Origin: Nemertoderma westbladi
Taxonomy: Eukaryota; Xenacoelomorpha; Nemertodermatida; Nemertodermatidae
Length of the DNA: 58,932 nt
NCBI GenBank assembly: GCA_032718475.1
Contig: JAUCBJ010003314.1
Span: 1 to 58,932 of the forward strand
Reading direction: 5' to 3'
The notes under the pieces were generated by a model. It searched no databases and was not told the origin of the DNA. It saw nothing but the letters and a program-made list of their open reading frames with translations. The position numbers were made by a program, and so were the translations under genes. The first letter of the stretch is position 1. Each line of letters starts with the position of its first letter. This document shows, piece after piece, positions 1 through 10,099 of the stretch.

Positions 1-639
1 CGTATAGCCACCCTGCATAAAAGTATAAGACTACTTTTTGAAATTTTTTGTTAATACAATTTAATACTATTTATAACAAACCTAAAAAATTAGCATAAAT
101 TTGCAGCGCCACCTAGCGGTGCAGAATTATTTTCACAAAATTTCGCCTGATAGTTATGTTGCCCCATCTTTGATCTATCATATAAAAAAACTTTCATGTG
201 ATTAAATTGAAAACTGTAAATGCCTTATTTTATTGTTAACTAATATTAAATAGCAAAAAATAAATTTTTTCTGACCTGTCATAGAATAACATCTTAGGTA
301 CCTATATTCCAAATTATAGCCAAAACCAAACAATTTTGAAACGCTGAGAGTGATAAATCGAAGAGTTGTCCGAAAATGGTATACCCCCGCAATATGACGC
401 TAAATCAAGATTGCTTTCTTCCCATTATATAACATAGTTTACCCGTCTCGATTTGAACGACGTTTGCAAGATACTGCCCATATTAGGTTGCCTGGAAGTA
501 TTATATTATAGTTGTCAAGCTAATCTATAGCAACAAATATTACACAATAAAGGTACCAGTACTGGCCGTATGGAACGCCACTAGCGCCATTCCACTTCTA
601 CTTAACCAGAGTAACTTTTTTTCATATTTTATGAATAAG
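1..639. other. AT-rich stretch, no gene recognised
   Basis: I see no exon, coding domain or clear repeat here. It lies upstream of the first recognised exon and is either an upstream intron of the WxxW gene or intergenic DNA. Confidence 0.4.
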
Positions 640-819
640 TAGTTTTTTCTTTTTGGCTAGAGTAAGGAGCGATTTTTTTCTTATTGGTCAAGAGTAAGTA
701 GTGATTTTTTCTTATTGGCTAGAGTAAGTAGCGATTTTTTCTTATTGGTCAAGAGTAAGTAGTGATTTTTTCTTATTGGCTAGAGAAAGTAGCGATTTTT
801 TCTTATTGATCAAGAGTAA
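640..819. repeat. 30/31-bp minisatellite, left part
   Basis: Two unit types alternate, one with TATTGGCTAGAGTAAGTAGC and one with TATTGGTCAAGAGTAAGTAG, each joined by a T-rich stretch. The array stops exactly at an LTR insertion and resumes on its far side, so it is one array split in two. Every unit carries GTAAGT, a perfect 5' splice-site hexamer, on the plus strand. Confidence 0.85.
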
Positions 820-2520
820 TGTTAAAGAAATCTCAAAGGGGATTCTTCCTTTTGATATATTTAATCAAACTATAACATACCAAGGTAATAGTCCTAAGCA
901 CAAGCCGAAACAGAAAATAACCAAAACAATAAACCTGATTTGGCTTCCCAAGCTACTTAATACGAGTGTGGGTGATTTTACACTCAATTGTTCACCTTTC
1001 ACAGAGAAATAAAGCAGTTCGTCGGACAGAACAAATGTTGAATGTGAGAATATATAATATCGCGAATGAGAAGGGAAGTTATTTGCCCTGACCTGGTAAC
1101 CTTGTGCTGAATGAAGTCAGCGATATTACTGCTGCGCTACGCTTGCGACTACTGTAAACTTGCGAACCCGCTACTTTCGGATAACAGCCCAGCGTAAATT
1201 AGTCTGAGATATTTCCTCAGAGTAAATAACTAAACTATTCTCCGCTATGCAGCGTACGAAATCCTTATTTTTTATTCTAAACACTAGAGTAAACTACAAT
1301 TTCTCAAACGTTCGGGGTTACGAACTAATTACTAGGTATTCCAGAATTTGTAACACTAACTAGTTACGTTAATGGGTTACACTAGAAACAGCCCAAATAC
1401 CGTATTATTTGACCTAACAGCAATTAAACAAGCATAAATAGAAATAGAAACAATCCAATAGCGCCTATCTAAAACATAACAATAGAATCAAGCATTTCGG
1501 AACAATACAAACAACAATAACAATAAGCGCAGCCACAATTGCAGCATTAGCGTCAGCATCAGCCTCATTTAACGGTAGCATTAGCGTATAGCGTTAGCAC
1601 TAGCGTAAACGGGCAAGGTGACCCCAAATCAATATGGCCTTTCCTACCTAACTAGCTAGCATTCAGAGACACAATCTAGGTTACCTTACCTTACAGCTTT
1701 AATGACAACCGGCCCCCGGTCTTCAACTTAAATCAGCCCAACCGCAGCCACCAGCCCCGCCAGTACTGCCGCGCATTGGATCCTCCAACTCTCCTTCCGT
1801 CGCTTCCAAATAGTGAGCCCGCGACGCCTACCCTTAGCCCAACATGCTAAAGCGGGCGGTTACCGTAACGGCGTAAAACAAGCAAAACAGTCAGACAGTT
1901 TGAAGAAACAAACGTTGATTTAGGTTTACTAGATTGCGAATTATGATCAAACAATCAGCAATCAAATCAAGAGTCAGACTAAGCAGTAATCATTATTCAA
2001 AGTCACAAATCATAGAAGAAAGCAGAAAATATTACAATCAACAGAAGTGCAAAATACAAAGATTAAATATGGCTACTATCGGGCCCATGATCAGGCGAAA
2101 TCCAGGGTTCTCTCAGCTGGGTTTTCGACCAACCAGTGGGCAGAAGCGCATAATTGCCTTAACTTAATTTGGCAATTATTAAAAGCACGATTCAAACGTT
2201 AATTTAGCACAAATATTGATTTATATAGAAATGTAAACAAAATTAGCACAAATATATTATAGATTCGGTAGATATTAGAAAACGGCAAATTCATATTTTA
2301 GTTTTATAGAAGTTTGCCACCGCGAATTAATATACTAGGGTTTTATTATAAAATTTACGTAATTAAGGCTATACTGTATACAATTGAGTGAATATAAATG
2401 AACCTGTAGATTTTATTCACCCTATCTAATTATATTATCGGTTATACACCAATACGCTTATCTAGTCTGTTCTATACTGTATAATGGGTTGTTTTAGATA
2501 CAACGCCATATATCGCAACA
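820..2520. mobile_element. Solo LTR (about 1.7 kb) of an LTR retroelement
   Basis: The segment begins TGTTAAAG and ends CGCAACA, so it has the TG..CA ends of a long terminal repeat. It is flanked by the 5-bp direct repeat AGTAA (815-819 and 2521-2525). Removing it together with one AGTAA copy restores the minisatellite periodicity without a break, which fixes both ends. There is no internal coding region, so this is best read as a solo LTR left by LTR-LTR recombination. A 5-bp duplication and TGTT..AACA ends suit BEL/Pao or related elements, but the family is unknown. Small open frames inside (for example 1934-2167) match nothing I know. Confidence 0.7.
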
Positions 2521-2645
2521 AGTAAGTAGTGATTTTTCTTATTGGCTAGAGTAAGTAGGGATTTTTTCTTATTGGACAAGAGTAAAAAATATTGTTTTTT
2601 TCTTATTGGCTGAGAGTAAGTAGCGATTATTTCTTATTGGCCTAT
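2521..2645. repeat. 30/31-bp minisatellite, right part
   Basis: Continuation of the array at 640-819 beyond the solo LTR. It starts with the second copy of the AGTAA target duplication and holds about four units, the last ones degenerate. Confidence 0.8.
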
Positions 2646-3246
2646 ACACATGGTGTACATAGTACTGTAGTATAGTGGGAAGTTCAGTGGTAAGTCTCAA
2701 GAAAGACAGAAATAAGTATTGTTGAAAGTACCAAGGCCTACCAGTAAACTGTACAGAGTACAAATTAAGTCTGTCCAGTGCAGCAGTGTAAAGGCTAGAC
2801 CAGTAGGCAGAGTGTTGTACTGCAGTACATCACAGTATCCGTTGGCCTAATGCTGTAATGAACCCAAAAGACAGAAAGTTGCTAGATGAATTGAATATTA
2901 AGGCATCTGAAATTGTTAAACGTAACTTTAGTTCAACATTATCATACAACTTAACAGAAGTCGCAGCAACCAATGGCTGCGGTCCGGTGCCTTGTCAAGT
3001 TCTTTTAATAAAAGTACCCCTAGTAAACATAGGCCTAAACCTACCGGCATCGATATGACTCCATTCCGTTATCTGATTGATGTACTGTTTTTTTCTACTG
3101 TTTAATTATGTTGGGTCGCCATGCCCATGACAACAAAAAAAGGTTCAGCTAGTTAGGAAGGGCTATGCTATCAATGGCCTCAGATTGACAAAGCATATAT
3201 CACAATAGCAGGTATTTAGCACAATTAAAACTGCGTTTTCGGAAAG
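2646..3246. other. Unassigned DNA, possible 5' part of a DNA transposon
   Basis: A 66-codon frame at 2858-3058 (MNPKDRKLLDELNIKASEIV...) could be the start of the degraded gene that follows, but I cannot tie it to a family. No terminal inverted repeat is evident. Confidence 0.3.
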
Positions 3247-4262
3247 TTGGGAGCTGGAATTAGTGGGTCCATATCGCTGCTGATGAGTTGTTATAAAAAT
3301 TTAACTGAAACAAATTTACCTAAAGTTGAACCACTTAATGGTGTAAATATATATAATTTTTGCAAAAAACAACGCAGTAAGATAGTTTATGTTCTAATGG
3401 ATATCGGCATTGGTCAGAATCAGAATGCAACTACCGGTACTAATCCTGCCGACATAGAGATTGAAACTGAAACTATACTATTAATTCCTATTCCTACTAT
3501 TACTATTGTTTCTCGTAGCAATACAGGTAATCGGTGTGCTTGTGGTCGAACCAATGTAGAAATGGTGGACGAGTCAATATGTTTGATCTGTCAACAAGAC
3601 GATGAACTTCAACATAATATGACCGTTGAGAATATGAAACAAAGTGATCATTGTAACAATACCTCCATGACTGGAATTATTGATGAGCCAGTCAGTTTAA
3701 CACGCAAGGAGTTGGTGATTCAACGTTCCATGTATTTTCAGCGTCGAGGTAATAGTTCTAATATTGCAACTGAAATTGAAGAGGTTACTGGGTGCTATCG
3801 ACGAAAATGTAGTTCCCATTGAGAGTTGTTTGCAGAGACCTCGCCGGCCTGTAGGGCCACCACCAAGACATGGGGACTTTGCTACCTGTACTGATGCTGT
3901 TGAGGTTGACATCGAGGAAGCCTACGAATATCTCCCTATGTCACATGAGTATGACAATACACTGGAACTCGATGTTGAAGTCTTAGTTGCTGATCCTATA
4001 AAAATAAATAATTCTGTATTCGATAACGTTGTTGCTTTCTTTCATAAAGAAGATTCCCTTACTTGTAATGATTCCCTTACTTGTCAACGAGAAAGGCATT
4101 GATGATCATGGAGTCACCCGTGAACTATTAACCATTTTCTGGGATGAGGTATATGTTAAAGCGACGAAGGGTTCTACTACTCTAATTACAATCATGAATC
4201 ATGAAATGAATCCATTACTCTCAATCCCACGGTTCAACAACATAAACCTATCAATATCATAG
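3247..4262 (+). pseudogene. HECT-like accessory gene of a DNA transposon, frameshifted
   Basis: Three overlapping frames can be read in order (3247-3822, 3764-4102, 4029-4262), which implies at least two frameshifts. The first contains a Cys-rich patch (CACGRT...CLICQQ) followed by LTRKELVIQRSMYF. The last contains KGIDDHGVTRELLTIFWDE, which resembles the (D)DGGVxRE..FW segment at the start of HECT-like domains found beside integrase-type transposases in animal genomes. The catalytic HECT cysteine region is not seen. It converges with the integrase remnant on the minus strand, so I read both as cargo of one dead transposon. Family assignment is from memory of the motif and is moderate at best. 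Confidence 0.4.
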
Positions 4263-4348
4263 TTCTCCATTAATATGAAAACAATAAAATAGGAAATGGG
4301 GTCTTCTTCCCTCAGATACTACCTAGCATTTAGGGCCACTGTTAGTAC

Positions 4349-5075
4349 TCAGGCACTAAGGCGTATTAAAAAATGAAATACCAAATCGATTGTAGTGCTC
4401 CCAACAATATAATGTTGGAATGCACCTCCTATTAATATCACAATCCCTCTAAAGTCGTGGTTGTCTAACATCATATAATAGTTCTCCATGCCATGGTCAC
4501 CATGAACTCGTACTGGCAGCCCATTTTCATTGACTGCATTTAAGAAATACTGATAAGCAACTGAGTCTTTGTAATTGTCACTCACTTCAAGTGATGTGAC
4601 TAACATAATTGGATATATATCGATGGATATATTATATCCATCGATTATTCCCTGAAAAACGAATCGCCGCCAGTCTATCAATTTATGGCTGGTATCAACG
4701 TGCCACAAAAAGTTTGCTTTTTTAATGTCATTACTGCACCGAATTACAGCAGTATTGGAATGATGCTCGGTGCCCATTGAATGGAGAATATTCATGCGGT
4801 CGTGAACTCTCCAATGCTGTATATGTATACCCCTCGACCACAAAGCCCCGTTCATGTAGACTTCTCCCACATTAGGCGTCAGACCCATTATTTCCTGTAT
4901 GATAGTATCTAAAATATCATCCGATATATCACTAAATCGTAGCAATCCAAAGTCAGAACGACAATGAACAACCGTGCATTTACTAACACAAAGAGCATTC
5001 GCTATTTCTGCATTTTCCTAAGATCATGCAGTTGTTTAAATGTACGTTTGTCCACATCAATTGTAGGTCGAGCTT
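4349..5075 (-). pseudogene. Integrase-core (DDE) transposase remnant, IS3EU/Ginger-like
   Basis: Read on the minus strand, an N-terminal helix region (about 4946-5075, frame-broken) is followed by a 198-codon frame. The catalytic core is recognisable: FLWHVDTSHKLIDWR with the first Asp, then GGIDGY-like FQGIIDGYNISI, then LPVRVHGDHGMENY with the second Asp. The family normally continues with a conserved GxSxHNQRIERLWR segment that carries the Glu; here that place reads GGAFQHYIVGSTT and the Glu motif is gone. The copy is therefore dead. The relation is to the LWHIDGNHKLI integrase family common in fish and marine invertebrates; the exact superfamily name is my inference. Confidence 0.6.
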
Positions 5076-5471
5076 AGGATCGCTGAAAAAAGATGAGATG
5101 AGCACTATACTAAAAAGTTTACTTGACAAGAACGTACAGACGGCTGGTACCAGTATTGTAACAATAACAGCGCAATAATTAACGAGATCCGAGGTTTAGA
5201 GCAGTACTTCGAAGATAAATTTACTTTACAAGCCGCAGAAATGAAAAATGTGAAAGAGTAGAGTAGAGGAGCCTACTTAATCATATCTCTCTTTAAACGA
5301 TCTTTACTATCTGCAACAAAATCAGTTCCCCAATTCAATCGTTCCGAAAATATCTAAACGCCGGTGTATTTTAGCACATTTACATAAATCATAAACAAAA
5401 TATAATGGGTCTTCTTTCTGCCAAATAGTTTTATGTTTAGACATTGACTTCTTTATATTATTATCAATTAA
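5076..5471. other. Non-coding stretch before the piggyBac-type MITE
   Basis: No gene is recognised. It ends in the TTAA target site (5468-5471) of the element that follows. Confidence 0.4.
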
Positions 5472-7038
5472 CCCTATTAAACCCGGGGGGGGGGGGGGGG
5501 GTGGCGTCAATATGACCCATCCCGTGGCTTTTTTATTATAATTCTGAAACAAACGCAGTTGGGAATCTGAAATTTATGACTTTTCCTAAAATTCTATTGT
5601 CTTCCTAGTAGTGAAAACCGTTTTAAAAAATATTGGGTAGTTTTTGAGTTATAGCACCATTTTTTAACCCTACTTTTGGCACTTTTTTTTGAGACGTTTT
5701 TTGAAAATTACATTTCATTAAATATTAATTGTCACATCTCTATTTTTGATTTACACCGGTTTTTTGGTGTTCGCAATTGGATGGAATTCATATAAATTGA
5801 TTTAGAAATCTCAAACTTGTTTTTCTCTGCGGGTGCCAAATTTTGGTGCTAGCACCAAATTTTGAAATATGTCAATTTTGTAAATTGATTGTTTGAAACT
5901 TGTTTTTTACGCAATTGGGGTTTTTTGGGGTTCTGGTTTCGATGAAATATATACGAGTTGCACCAAGCGTATCAAACTTGTATTTTTCGGTGCTTTGTGC
6001 AAATTTTGGTGCTAGCACGAAATTTTGAAAATCAATTCAATAGATAAAATTGCTTGTGACAATTTATTTCTTTCGTTTTAGAGGTTTATGGCTGTTCTGA
6101 ATTCAATGGAATATATAATTATCGAACTAGACATCTCAAACTTGTATTTTTCGGAAGTGGGTGCAAAATGTGGTGCTGGCACCAAATTTTGAAAACCATC
6201 AAATATAGCATTTGATTATGTCACCTTGTTTCTTGCGGTATACGGGTTTGTTAGGGTTCGGAATTCAATGGAATCAGTAAAAATTTCATAAGAGTTTTTA
6301 AACTTGTATTTTTCGCCGGTGGGTGAAAATTGTTGTGCCAGCACCAAATTTTGGAAAATGAGTAAATTGATCAGTAGATAATATCATCTTGTTTCTTGCG
6401 TTATACGGGTTTATGAGGGTCCTGAATCCGATGGAATCAATAAAAACAGCACTGGAGATCGCAAACTTGTACTTTTTGGTGATGGTACGAAATTTGGTGC
6501 TAGCACCAAAATTTGCCAAATTACGCCGAAAAATACAATTAGCAATGATCTGGCATATTTGAAATGTATTCCATTAGAATCAGCGCCCTAGAAAACCTGA
6601 AAATGTGAATTTATAGCATCGTATAAGTGAATTAAAAATTTTGTGTTCTAACTGAAAAGTGCTGGCTACTTGTTTTTTTCAATTTTTTCCTACGCAGAGA
6701 CGACTAAACAGCCATTTATGGTAATCATATCATTTTTAAATATTTTGCAATGTATTGTGCGCCCCAGAAAACCTGTATTGAAAAACAATTAACCGAAAAA
6801 TGTAACTTTCAAATTTTGTGAAAATTGTGCACTACTTGTAATTTTGGTGCTGCAATATTACCACCCCAGTACATTCTTTCGAAATTTTTTTTTTCGGTCG
6901 GATCCAGACTAGTGATACCTACGTACAAACAAAAAAATCAGACGTTTTCGTTAATATTTGTAGATTTTAGAGGGAGGGGTCAATATGACCCCCCCCCCCG
7001 GTATTTGTACAGCATTTTATAGCCCGGTACTAATAGGG
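5472..7038 (+). mobile_element. piggyBac-type non-autonomous element (MITE), copy 1
   Basis: Both ends are flanked by TTAA (5468-5471 and 7039-7042), the piggyBac target. The ends are inverted repeats, CCCTATTAAACCCGGGGG on the left and CCCTATTAGTACCGGGCT read inward from the right; piggyBac ends also begin CCCTA. Next to each end lies a long G or C run and a GTCAATATGACC motif. The interior has no gene but holds about five copies of a roughly 163-bp unit, each with a palindrome of the type TTTGGTGCTAGCACCAAA. A reverse-orientation relative lies at 34234-35443. Confidence 0.75.
5836..6515. repeat. About 163-bp internal repeats with 18-bp palindrome
   Basis: The palindrome TTTGGTGCTAGCACCAAA or a near copy is centred near 5851, 6013, 6178, 6342 and 6502, giving a spacing of 160-165 bp. 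Between palindromes each unit repeats a CAAACTTGTATTTTTCGG segment and a (G)AATTCAATGGAAT segment. The units are degenerate, so the array is old within the element family. Confidence 0.7.
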
Positions 7039-7042
7039 TTAA

Positions 7043-7224
7043 GGGTTTCACTTCTGCAATACCAAATTCTACTAAACACATGGTATTTCGCGTAGTATTT
7101 CTTACGTTTAGCAAAATTTTAACTGTTTCATAAAAATACAGTTAACCTCACGCACGTTATACTTTACTATCCACGTATCACTGGAATAGAGTATATTAGA
7201 CATTATAGCACTATCAAAAAAAAA
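7043..7224. other. Short non-coding stretch
   Basis: Nothing recognised between the MITE and the SINE. Confidence 0.3.
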
Positions 7225-7500
7225 CAGCAGCTTGTTCTAGTGGTGACATTACTGTGCTTCCGATTAGGGAGCCCGGGTTCGATCCCTAGATGGGGCAGCA
7301 CTGTTTGGGCACAGTGCTTTAAATGTTGCAGCCTAGCCCATAGCCCAACCCCGGCTTTCATCCTTCAGTGGTCGATAAATGGGAACCAAGGCAACTTGGG
7401 AAACAGAGTGGAAGGGTTTACTGTGGAAGATCACCCATGGTGGTGAATAGGCATTCCTTGGCTTAACGAGCCTAAAAGATTCTCCCATTCAAAAATAGCT
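7225..7500 (+). mobile_element. tRNA-derived SINE 1
   Basis: The head looks like a tRNA: an A-box-like TCTAGTGGTGACATTACTG and a perfect B-box GGTTCGATCCC lie at the right spacing. A central domain follows with CTTTCATCCTTCAGTGGTCG then ATAAATGGGAACC, and the tail is A/T-rich. The central domain matches that of a second, minus-strand SINE at 44695-44928, although the tRNA heads differ. This is the pattern of SINE families sharing a conserved central domain. Ends are approximate. Confidence 0.65.
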
Positions 7501-8203
7501 TTTTTTAAAATCTAAATGGTATATTAGAATTTACAGCACAAAATGTAGCAAATTTCCTATCTCGTTTTGCACATTCTCTTAAATGTAACTGAATAACTTC
7601 TAAGAGTCCCAACTTGGGTGAAAATAGCACCTAAGTAAACATAATTAATGATCAGCATTATCTGCTGTTAAGTCGTTAAAAGCAAACAGTCCCTTGTCGT
7701 CCTTGTCGTCCGTTTATTACCATAAATTTAGTTTTACGCTTACTAATCCCGTGTATCCCGTGTGATCTACAAAAATCAATCAAAATTTTAATTCAATAAA
7801 TATATCTATCTATCTATGCATAGATATATGATATATATTGATATATGATATATATATATCTATATGGGTGTTTTTAAATTATATCTCATGTGGCGGTCCA
7901 GATCGGTCCAGTTCGGTCTAGATCGTTTAGAGTTTACTACAATTATTTCCTTTTTGTTTCGTGACGTCTTGTTTCATTTCCTTTTTGTATCTTTATAACC
8001 TAATTTATATAACTTTTAATATATATATTTATTTTTAATTTAATAACTTTTAATAATTAATTTTAACACACAACGCTTTGTTGTAATAAAGAAATATAAT
8101 TGTCATAACCTAATTTAAATTATTTGTAATTTTTCTATTTTTATTTTTACAATATAATTGTTCACATAACAGCAACAACAAATGATCGGAACTTTCCTTG
8201 CAG
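7501..8203. other. Intron or upstream sequence with an ATCT/AT microsatellite
   Basis: AT-rich. Positions 7797-7870 hold a TATC/ATAT simple repeat, and 7890-7930 repeats CGGTC(C/T)AG(A/T)TCGGTC. It ends in the acceptor TTTCCTTGCAG. No A-type half-domain exon is found anywhere in the first 8.2 kb. Confidence 0.5.
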
Positions 8204-8389
8204 GGTTTGCTAATCACAACTGTTTGGACCCTATATACGCTGAAGGAAGAACCATCCAAACACACATTGACGCCTCTGCAACTGGTGACATTCTTTATAT
8301 GTATTCAAGTAATGGTCTTATCTGTAGGAACACTGACCAGACTAGTGACGTACAATGCAGCGATTACGAGATACGTTTCTGCTGCCCTG
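8204..8389 (+). CDS. WxxW-domain exon B1 (C-terminal half of a domain)
   Basis: First recognised exon of the gene. The domain is the WxxW / CysD module of gel-forming mucins and CILP, an extracellular disulphide-bonded fold. The B half here has 62 codon-equivalents: HNCLDP, the AEGRT turn, an acidic TGD, GLICRN, CSDYEIRFCCP. It has five of the six cysteines of the domain. Borders are TTGCAG|GG and CCTG|GTATGT; both introns are phase 1, so the exon adds whole codons whichever symmetrical exon it joins. Its matching A half is not upstream within the window, so the gene continues to the left or lost that exon. An in-frame ATG at 8182 lies in the intron and is not a start. Family recognition rests on the later joined halves. 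Confidence 0.85.
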
Positions 8390-8568
8390 GTATGTTTATT
8401 TTATATTATTGTGACGAAACCAAATAGCTGAAAGTGTGAAATTATTTATTTGAACAATTTTATATATAAATTATTTATGTAGGATTAGGTCCATATTTGT
8501 CCCACATTTAGATTTGTATAACTATATAAATCGCCTTTCCAATACAAATTTAATTTAAACAGACTAAC
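8390..8568 (+). other. Start of the 17.2-kb intron B1-A2
   Basis: AT-rich intron sequence before the minisatellite. The whole intron (8390-25589) also contains a piggyBac transposase pseudogene and a deleted LINE. Confidence 0.6.
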
Positions 8569-10099
8569 ATTTCACGTTTCTTGGTAATTCTCATTTCTTG
8601 CTTGGCTCTCCGTATGTTTCTGTCACGTTTCTTTGTAATTCTCATTTCTTGCTTGGCTCTCCGTATGTTTCTTTCACTTTTCTCGGTATTTCTCATTTCT
8701 TGCTTGGCTCTCCGTATGTTTCTTTCACTTTTCTCGGTAATTCTCATTTCTTGCTTGGCTCTCCGTATGTTTCTTTCACTTTTCTCGGTAATTCTCATTT
8801 CTTGCTTGGCTCTCCGTATGTTTCTTTCACGTTTCTTGGTAATTATCATTTCTTGCTTGGCTCTCCGTATGTTTTTTTTCACTTTTCTCGGTAATTCTCA
8901 TTTCTTGCTTGGCTCTCCGTATGTTTCTTTCACTTTTCTCGGTAATTCTCATTTCTTGCTTGGCTCTCCGTATGTTTCTTTCACTTTTCTCGGTAATTCT
9001 CATTTCTTGCTTGGCTCTCCGTATGTTTCTTTCACGTTTCTTGGTAATTATCATTTCTTGCTTGGTTCTTCGTATGTTTCTTTCACTTTTCTTGGTAATT
9101 CTCATTTCTTGCTTGGCTCTCCGTATGTTTCTTTCACTTTTCTCGGTAATTCTCATTTCTTGCTTGGCTCTCCGTATGTTTCTTTCACGTTTCTTGGTAA
9201 TTCTCATTTCTTGCTTGGCTCTCCTTATGTTTTTTTCACGTTTCTTGGTAATTCTCATTTCTTGCTTGGTTCTCCGTATGTTTCTTTCACTTTTCTCGGT
9301 AATTCTCATTTCTTGCTTGGCTCTCCGTATGTTTCTTTCACTTTTCTCGGTAATTCTCATTTCTTGCTTGGCTCTCCGTATGTTTCTTTCACGTTTCTTG
9401 GTAATTATCATTTCTTGCTTGGCTCTCCGTATGTTTTTTTCACTTTTCTCGGTAATTCTCATTTCTTGCTTGGCTCTCCGTATGTTTCTTTCACTTTTCT
9501 GGGCAATTCTCATTTATTGCTTGGCTCTCCGTATGTTTCTTTCACTTTTCTCGGTAATTCTCATTTCTTGCTTGGCTCTCCTTATGTTTCTTTCACGTTT
9601 CTTGGTAATTCTCATTTCTTGCTTGGCTGTCCGTACTTGGTAATTCTCATTTCTTGCTTGTCTCTGTATGTTTATTTTATGTTTCTCGGTAATTCTCACT
9701 TCTTACTTGTCTCTCCGTATGTTTCTTTCACTTTTCTCGGTAATTCTCATTTCTTGCTTGGCTCTCCGTATGTTTCTTTCACTTTTCTCGGTAATTCTCA
9801 TTTCTTGCTTGGCTCTCCGTAAGTTTCTTTCACTTTTCTCGGTAATTCTCATTTCTTGCTTGGCTCTCCGTATGTTTCTTTCACGTTTCTTGGTAATTAT
9901 CATTTCTTGCTTGGCTTTCCGTATGTTTCTTTCACTTTTCTCGGTAATTCTCATTTCTTGCTTGGCTCTCCGTATGTTTCTTTCACGTTTCTTGGTAATT
10001 CTCAGTTTTTTCTTGTCTCTCCGTATATATCTTTCATGTTTCTTGGTAATTCTCATTTCTTGCTTGGCTCTCCGTATGTTTCTTTCACTTTTCTCGGTA

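Noticed and set aside
7225-7300. tRNA gene
   Set aside because: A- and B-boxes are present but the acceptor arms do not pair and a SINE body follows.
8182-8427. Small intron-spanning protein starting at ATG 8182
   Set aside because: The exon has good splice borders and fifteen sister exons; the upstream and downstream codons are intron.
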